Of a stretch of 64,000 bases of DNA, positions 60,620 to 64,000 are shown piece after piece. The first letter of the stretch is position 1; the number at the start of each line of letters is the position of its first letter. Both the position numbers and the translations under genes were made by a program. The notes below the pieces were generated by a model, which made no database searches, was not told the DNA's origin, and was given only the letters and a program-made list of their open reading frames with translations. Source of the DNA: RHKX01 sp046330285 (lineage in GTDB: Bacteria; Actinomycetota; Thermoleophilia; Solirubrobacterales; 70-9); contig JAXLSX010000007.1 in NCBI GenBank assembly GCA_046330285.1, positions 89,391 to 153,390 on the forward strand, in the 5' to 3' direction.

Positions 60620-62605
60620 TCAACTCTTGCCGCGGGCGCCCGTCCGTCGCCGGCGCGTCTCCGACCGCCGTCCGCCCCTGACGGGCTGCGGGTCGGCGAC
60701 CTCCTTGCGGCCCCCCGCCTGGCCGCTCGCGGCCTGCATCCACTTCAGCGCCTGCACGTAGACGAGGTTCTTGTGCTTGCGGACGATGTCGGCGTTCCGC
60801 ATCGCCTCGAGGAACTCCTCGGGGCCGTCGAAGTCGTGAAGCCGGATCCGGACGCTGCCGAGCGCCTGCGCCACGTGGCCGTCCGAACCGGCGCCGGGGA
60901 CGATCCGGTACTTGGCGGCGAACCGCTCCGCCTCCTCGTTGAATGCGCTGAACGCGACACGCGGGTTGAACACCTCGAGGATGTCGATCTCCTCGACCAT
61001 CCCGAGCAGGTGCTCGTAGTCGGGAACGGAGTGCAGCCGGTCGAACGGGTGCGGGACGTAGACGAGCCCGCCCTGGCGGCGAATCTCGGCCACGGTCTCG
61101 GCCATCGTCATCCCGCGCTCGATCTTCTCCTCGAGGAAGAGCCCGATCACCTCGCCCTGCTCGGCCGTCTTCACCTCCTCGCCGACGATCACCTTGATGC
61201 CACCGTCTCGCTCGGCCGCCTCGCGTGCCGCCAGCGCTCCCGAGATCTCGTTGTGATCGGTGACCGCGATGGCCCCCATGCCGCGATCCTTCGCCGTCTC
61301 GAGCAGCACCTCGACCGGGGTCGCGCAGTCGTTGGAGTGGTCGGTGTGCATGTGGAGGTCGCAGTCGATCGTCCGCCGCCGCGCGATTCGCTTCCAGACG
61401 TCCGGCTTCCCCGCCGGGTCGTGGCGGCGGGCGGCGATCCGGCTGTAGACGCCCTCGAGCTCGTCGGCGACGTCGCCGTAGGAGCGGGCCGATCCCGCGC
61501 CGGCCTTCGCGAGCTTCCCGCGCAGCGCCGGGTCGCGGACGAGCCGTTCGAGCTGGCCGGCCAGCGTCAGCGAGTCGCCCGGGGGGAAGACGAGCCCGAC
61601 CTCGCCCGCGCCGTCGTCGACGAGCTCCTCGTAGGCGTCGATCTGCGCCGCGACCGGGACAGCTCCGGCGGCGAACGCGCCGAGGATCAGGCTCGGCGCC
61701 GGCTGCGGCCCGCCGGAGGCGGCGACGAGCAGGTCGGAGCCCGCGATCACGTCCTCGGCCTCGATCTCCTCCGGCCGCAGGATCCGGACCCGCTCGCGCA
61801 GCCTGCTGTTGAGGCGGGGGGTCTGGATCGAGCTGTCCTCGATCCAGACGTCGGCCTCCCATTCGAGATCGAGCGACAGCTTCCGCAGGGCGCGCAGGAA
61901 GATCCGCAACGCGCCCCGCTCCTCCCGCGCGCAATAGACGATCCGAACCGGGCGCCCGGGAACGTCGTCAGTCGCCCCGACCTCGGCGGCCGGCGGGACG
62001 ACCTCGTAAGCGCCTGGGAAGTAGCGGTTGAGGAGCTCGCCGGTGCTCCGGCCCGCGACCATCCGGGCGTCGAGCCGCCCGAAGAAGATCTCGACGAGCG
62101 GCCGCGCGACCTGGGTCGAGAGCACCCGCTCGGTCGGCAGGTGGAAGGTCGCCGCGTTCAGCGCCCAGGAGTGCCGCAGTGCCGCCGAGGCGACGCTCGG
62201 CGCGAACGGATCGTGGACATGGATGACGTCGAAATCGATTGCGTTGAGCAGGCCCTCGAGCGATCGCGAGATGTCGACCGGCAGCGGCGCCGGGCGCGGG
62301 CGCCCGCCTGCCGGCAGCTTGAACGCGGCGCCGACCGACAGGACCGGAGGGCCGCCCTCCCCGATTCGGGTGCCGTCCCAACCGGACCCGAAGACGGCGG
62401 CGCCGTCGCCGCGGGTGTGGTCGATCGCCTTCTGCGCACGCCGCAGGTCGGCCCGGCTGCCGCCCGGCGCGGCGACGACGACGCGGTGGCCGCGAGCCTG
62501 GAGCTCGGCGGCGGCGCCGGCCACGTAGGCGTTGACCTCGTGGTGCCCCTCCCATGAGTAGGGGGACACCTGGGCGATCGTCAGGCCGTCGCTGCTGGCA
62601 GGCAC
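60620..62605 (-). CDS. Fusion protein: GT-B glycosyltransferase (GT4) plus PHP-family phosphoesterase
   Basis: 661 aa. The first 400 residues are a GT4 glycosyltransferase (IAQVSPYSWEGHHEVNAYVAGAA, FDVIHVHDPFAPS, C-terminal GAFAAGAVPVAA and YEELVDDGAGEVGLVF), similar to PimA-type. From about 416 a complete PHP domain follows: DLHMHTDHSNDC, VTDHNE (448-453), HPF (519), GSDGH (573-577). All expected metal ligands are present, so phosphoester hydrolysis is likely. A basic Arg-rich tail ends the protein. Start GTG 62605 lies 6 nt after TATCCT (62617-62612), a leaderless candidate. Divergent from the GMC gene. Confidence 0.85.
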   Translation of the reverse strand: MPASSDGLTIAQVSPYSWEGHHEVNAYVAGAAAELQARGHRVVVAAPGGSRADLRRAQKAIDHTRGDGAAVFGSGWDGTRIGEGGPPVLSVGAAFKLPAGGRPRPAPLPVDISRSLEGLLNAIDFDVIHVHDPFAPSVASAALRHSWALNAATFHLPTERVLSTQVARPLVEIFFGRLDARMVAGRSTGELLNRYFPGAYEVVPPAAEVGATDDVPGRPVRIVYCAREERGALRIFLRALRKLSLDLEWEADVWIEDSSIQTPRLNSRLRERVRILRPEEIEAEDVIAGSDLLVAASGGPQPAPSLILGAFAAGAVPVAAQIDAYEELVDDGAGEVGLVFPPGDSLTLAGQLERLVRDPALRGKLAKAGAGSARSYGDVADELEGVYSRIAARRHDPAGKPDVWKRIARRRTIDCDLHMHTDHSNDCATPVEVLLETAKDRGMGAIAVTDHNEISGALAAREAAERDGGIKVIVGEEVKTAEQGEVIGLFLEEKIERGMTMAETVAEIRRQGGLVYVPHPFDRLHSVPDYEHLLGMVEEIDILEVFNPRVAFSAFNEEAERFAAKYRIVPGAGSDGHVAQALGSVRIRLHDFDGPEEFLEAMRNADIVRKHKNLVYVQALKWMQAASGQAGGRKEVADPQPVRGGRRSETRRRRTGARGKS

Positions 62606-62667
62606 CGCTGCAGGATAGATGCGGGACGTTAGGATCGCCGCGGGGGACGGATTCGAGAGGAGCGAGT

Positions 62668-64000
62668 GTGAGCGACTTCGACTATGTGATCGTCGGTGCG
62701 GGTTCAGCGGGCTGCGTGCTCGCGAACCGGCTCAGCGATGCGGGCGCCGAGGTGCTCCTGATCGAGGCGGGCGGGCGCGACCGCTCGCCGAAGATCAAGA
62801 TCCCGGCCGCCTTCGCCCAGCAGTTCCGGACGAAGCTCGACTGGGACTACTCGACCGGTCCGGAGCCCGGCTGCGACGGCCGCTCGCTCTACGTGCCGCG
62901 GGGCCGCTCGCTCGGCGGATCGAGCTCGATGAACGCGATGCTCTACGTCCGCGGCCACCGGGCCGACTACGACGGCTGGCGCGACGACGCCGGCTGCGAC
63001 GGTTGGGGCTGGGACGACGTCCTCCCCTACTTCGTCCGCTCCGAGCATCACGAGGCCGGCCCCAGCCCGGCGCACGGCTACGGCGGGCTGCTCAACGTCG
63101 CGCCACCCCGCAGCCCGCGGCCGCTGACGGATCTGATGATCGGTGCCGCCCGCAACCGCGGCTTCGAGCCCGACCCCGATTACAACGACGGCGAGCCCGG
63201 CGGCGTCGGCCCCGTCGAGGTCACCCAGAAGCACGGGCGGCGCTGGAGCGCAGCCGACGCCTTCCTCCGGCCGGCCGCCGGCCGTCCGAACCTGACCGTG
63301 CTGACGGGGGCGACCGCGCTCGGCCTCGACCTCCAGGGGGACCGCGTCCGCGGTGTCACGCTCGGCGGCCGGACGCCGATGGCCGTCGCCAGGGCTCGCC
63401 GCGAGGTCATCCTCGCCGCCGGCGCGATCGGCTCGCCGCAGCTTCTCCAGGTCTCGGGCATCGGCGATCCTGCGAAGCTCGCGGCCGCCGGGGTCGAGTC
63501 GAAGGTCGAGCTGCCCGCCGTCGGCACCAACCTCCAGGACCATCCCTACGTCGTCGGCATCTGGGACTCGCTCATCGGCGGGTCGCTGGCCGACGCCGAG
63601 AAGCCCGCGGCCCTGCTCGACTTCCTGCTCCGCCGGCGCGGCCCGTTGACGTCGACCGTGGCCGAGGCGTTCCTGTTCGCCGCGTCCGACGGCGGCGACG
63701 GCCCGCCCGACATCCAGTTCCACCTCGCTCCCGCGTACTTCGCCGACAACGGCTTCGAGGAGTACGACGGCCACGCGGTCACGATCGGCCCCGTGCTCGT
63801 CTCGCCCCGGGCCCGCGGCGAGGTCACGATCACCTCCGCCGACCCGGCGGAGAAGCCCGCGATCGTCGGCAACCACCTGACCGACCAGGCCGACGTCGAC
63901 GCCCTCGTCTGGGGCATCAGGACGGCGCGCGAGCTCGCCGCGACCGCGCCGCTCAAGGCCGCCGTCGGCCGCGAGATCTATCCCGGCCCGGGCGTGCAGG
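62668..64000 (+). CDS. GMC-family FAD oxidoreductase (choline dehydrogenase-like), 3' end beyond window
   Basis: At least 444 aa, truncated by the window. FAD motif YVIVGAGSAGCVLANRL (about 6-22), the GMC signature YVPRGRSLGGSSSMNAMLYVRG (about 74-95, shown in part), and SGIGDPAKL. GMC enzymes oxidise alcohols such as choline or glucose with FAD. Start GTG 62668, with GAGAGGAG just upstream. The C-terminal His-containing substrate domain (H..N) lies past the end. Promoter TTAGGAT near 62630 overlaps the divergent glycosyltransferase-PHP promoter region. Confidence 0.9.
   Translation, partial: MSDFDYVIVGAGSAGCVLANRLSDAGAEVLLIEAGGRDRSPKIKIPAAFAQQFRTKLDWDYSTGPEPGCDGRSLYVPRGRSLGGSSSMNAMLYVRGHRADYDGWRDDAGCDGWGWDDVLPYFVRSEHHEAGPSPAHGYGGLLNVAPPRSPRPLTDLMIGAARNRGFEPDPDYNDGEPGGVGPVEVTQKHGRRWSAADAFLRPAAGRPNLTVLTGATALGLDLQGDRVRGVTLGGRTPMAVARARREVILAAGAIGSPQLLQVSGIGDPAKLAAAGVESKVELPAVGTNLQDHPYVVGIWDSLIGGSLADAEKPAALLDFLLRRRGPLTSTVAEAFLFAASDGGDGPPDIQFHLAPAYFADNGFEEYDGHAVTIGPVLVSPRARGEVTITSADPAEKPAIVGNHLTDQADVDALVWGIRTARELAATAPLKAAVGREIYPGPGVQ

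Overview
The window is GC-rich, densely packed bacterial chromosome with strong G/C preference at third codon positions. An actinobacterium, most plausibly of class Thermoleophilia (order Solirubrobacterales), fits best: a ComF-HPF-SecA-RF2 block, an LLM-type (F420-style) oxidoreductase, a TreT-type trehalose synthase, two flavin/PHP-rich accessory loci, many GTG/TTG starts, and many genes that look leaderless. The lineage is inferred from gene content and codon bias only. About 55 protein genes, three tRNA genes (Asp-GTC, Val-TAC, Glu-TTC), one Mn2+-type riboswitch and several terminators and operators can be supported. No CRISPR array, prophage, insertion sequence or rRNA was seen.

Layout. 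1-7.7 kb (minus strand): the N-terminal part of a Ser/Thr kinase, nadC, prfB with its programmed +1 frameshift, a secreted protein, secA, hpf and comF. 7.7-13.3 kb (minus): a PAS/GAF/GGDEF diguanylate cyclase and the overlapping lysA-hom-thrC operon for the aspartate family of amino acids. 13.3-25.5 kb: a hydrolase, an M23 peptidase with coiled coil, an acyl-CoA dehydrogenase divergent from a cell-surface protein across a palindromic operator, a thiolase divergent from an MMPL transporter plus 3-hydroxyacyl-CoA dehydrogenase pair (a beta-oxidation/lipid theme), and a large secreted beta-propeller/Ig-like protein. 25.5-35.3 kb: a CorC/HlyC-type membrane protein, then a plus-strand run of Arg/Lys/Orn decarboxylase, arginine-deiminase-fold hydrolase, M20 N-carbamoyl hydrolase, APC permease, enolase-superfamily protein, ferritin and Tat-exported amine oxidase. 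The run reads as a guanidine/polyamine catabolic cluster. 35.3-46.7 kb: reductase, tRNA-Asp, FAH-family hydrolase, membrane glycosyltransferase, hydrolases, PAS-PAS-EAL phosphodiesterase, TerC under a yybP-ykoY riboswitch, a MEST-like hydrolase and trehalose synthase. 46.7-54.5 kb: small membrane and secreted proteins, tRNA-Val, a TetR-controlled DUF2867-like operon, lgt immediately after tRNA-Glu, and an HTH/LAGLIDADG-like protein. 54.5-64 kb: argF, an endo/exonuclease-family protein, a phasin-like protein, an RlmD/TrmA-type methyltransferase with a probable CTG start, an LLM oxidoreductase, a UDG-fold protein with degenerate active-site motifs, a glycosyltransferase-PHP fusion, and a GMC oxidoreductase that runs off the end.

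The least explained signal is a dispersed non-coding element in two intergenic regions (about 15.34-15.70 kb and 59.16-59.47 kb). The same 17-mer, CGGTTCGGCTCGCGCCG (one copy has one mismatch), lies 7-8 nt after the stop codons of all three genes that end there. It is followed by a TTTGGCAGTGAGGG-like box and then a tandem array of hairpins. The stem sequence differs between and within loci while pairing is kept, which points to selected RNA (or DNA cruciform) structure and to no element family I can name.
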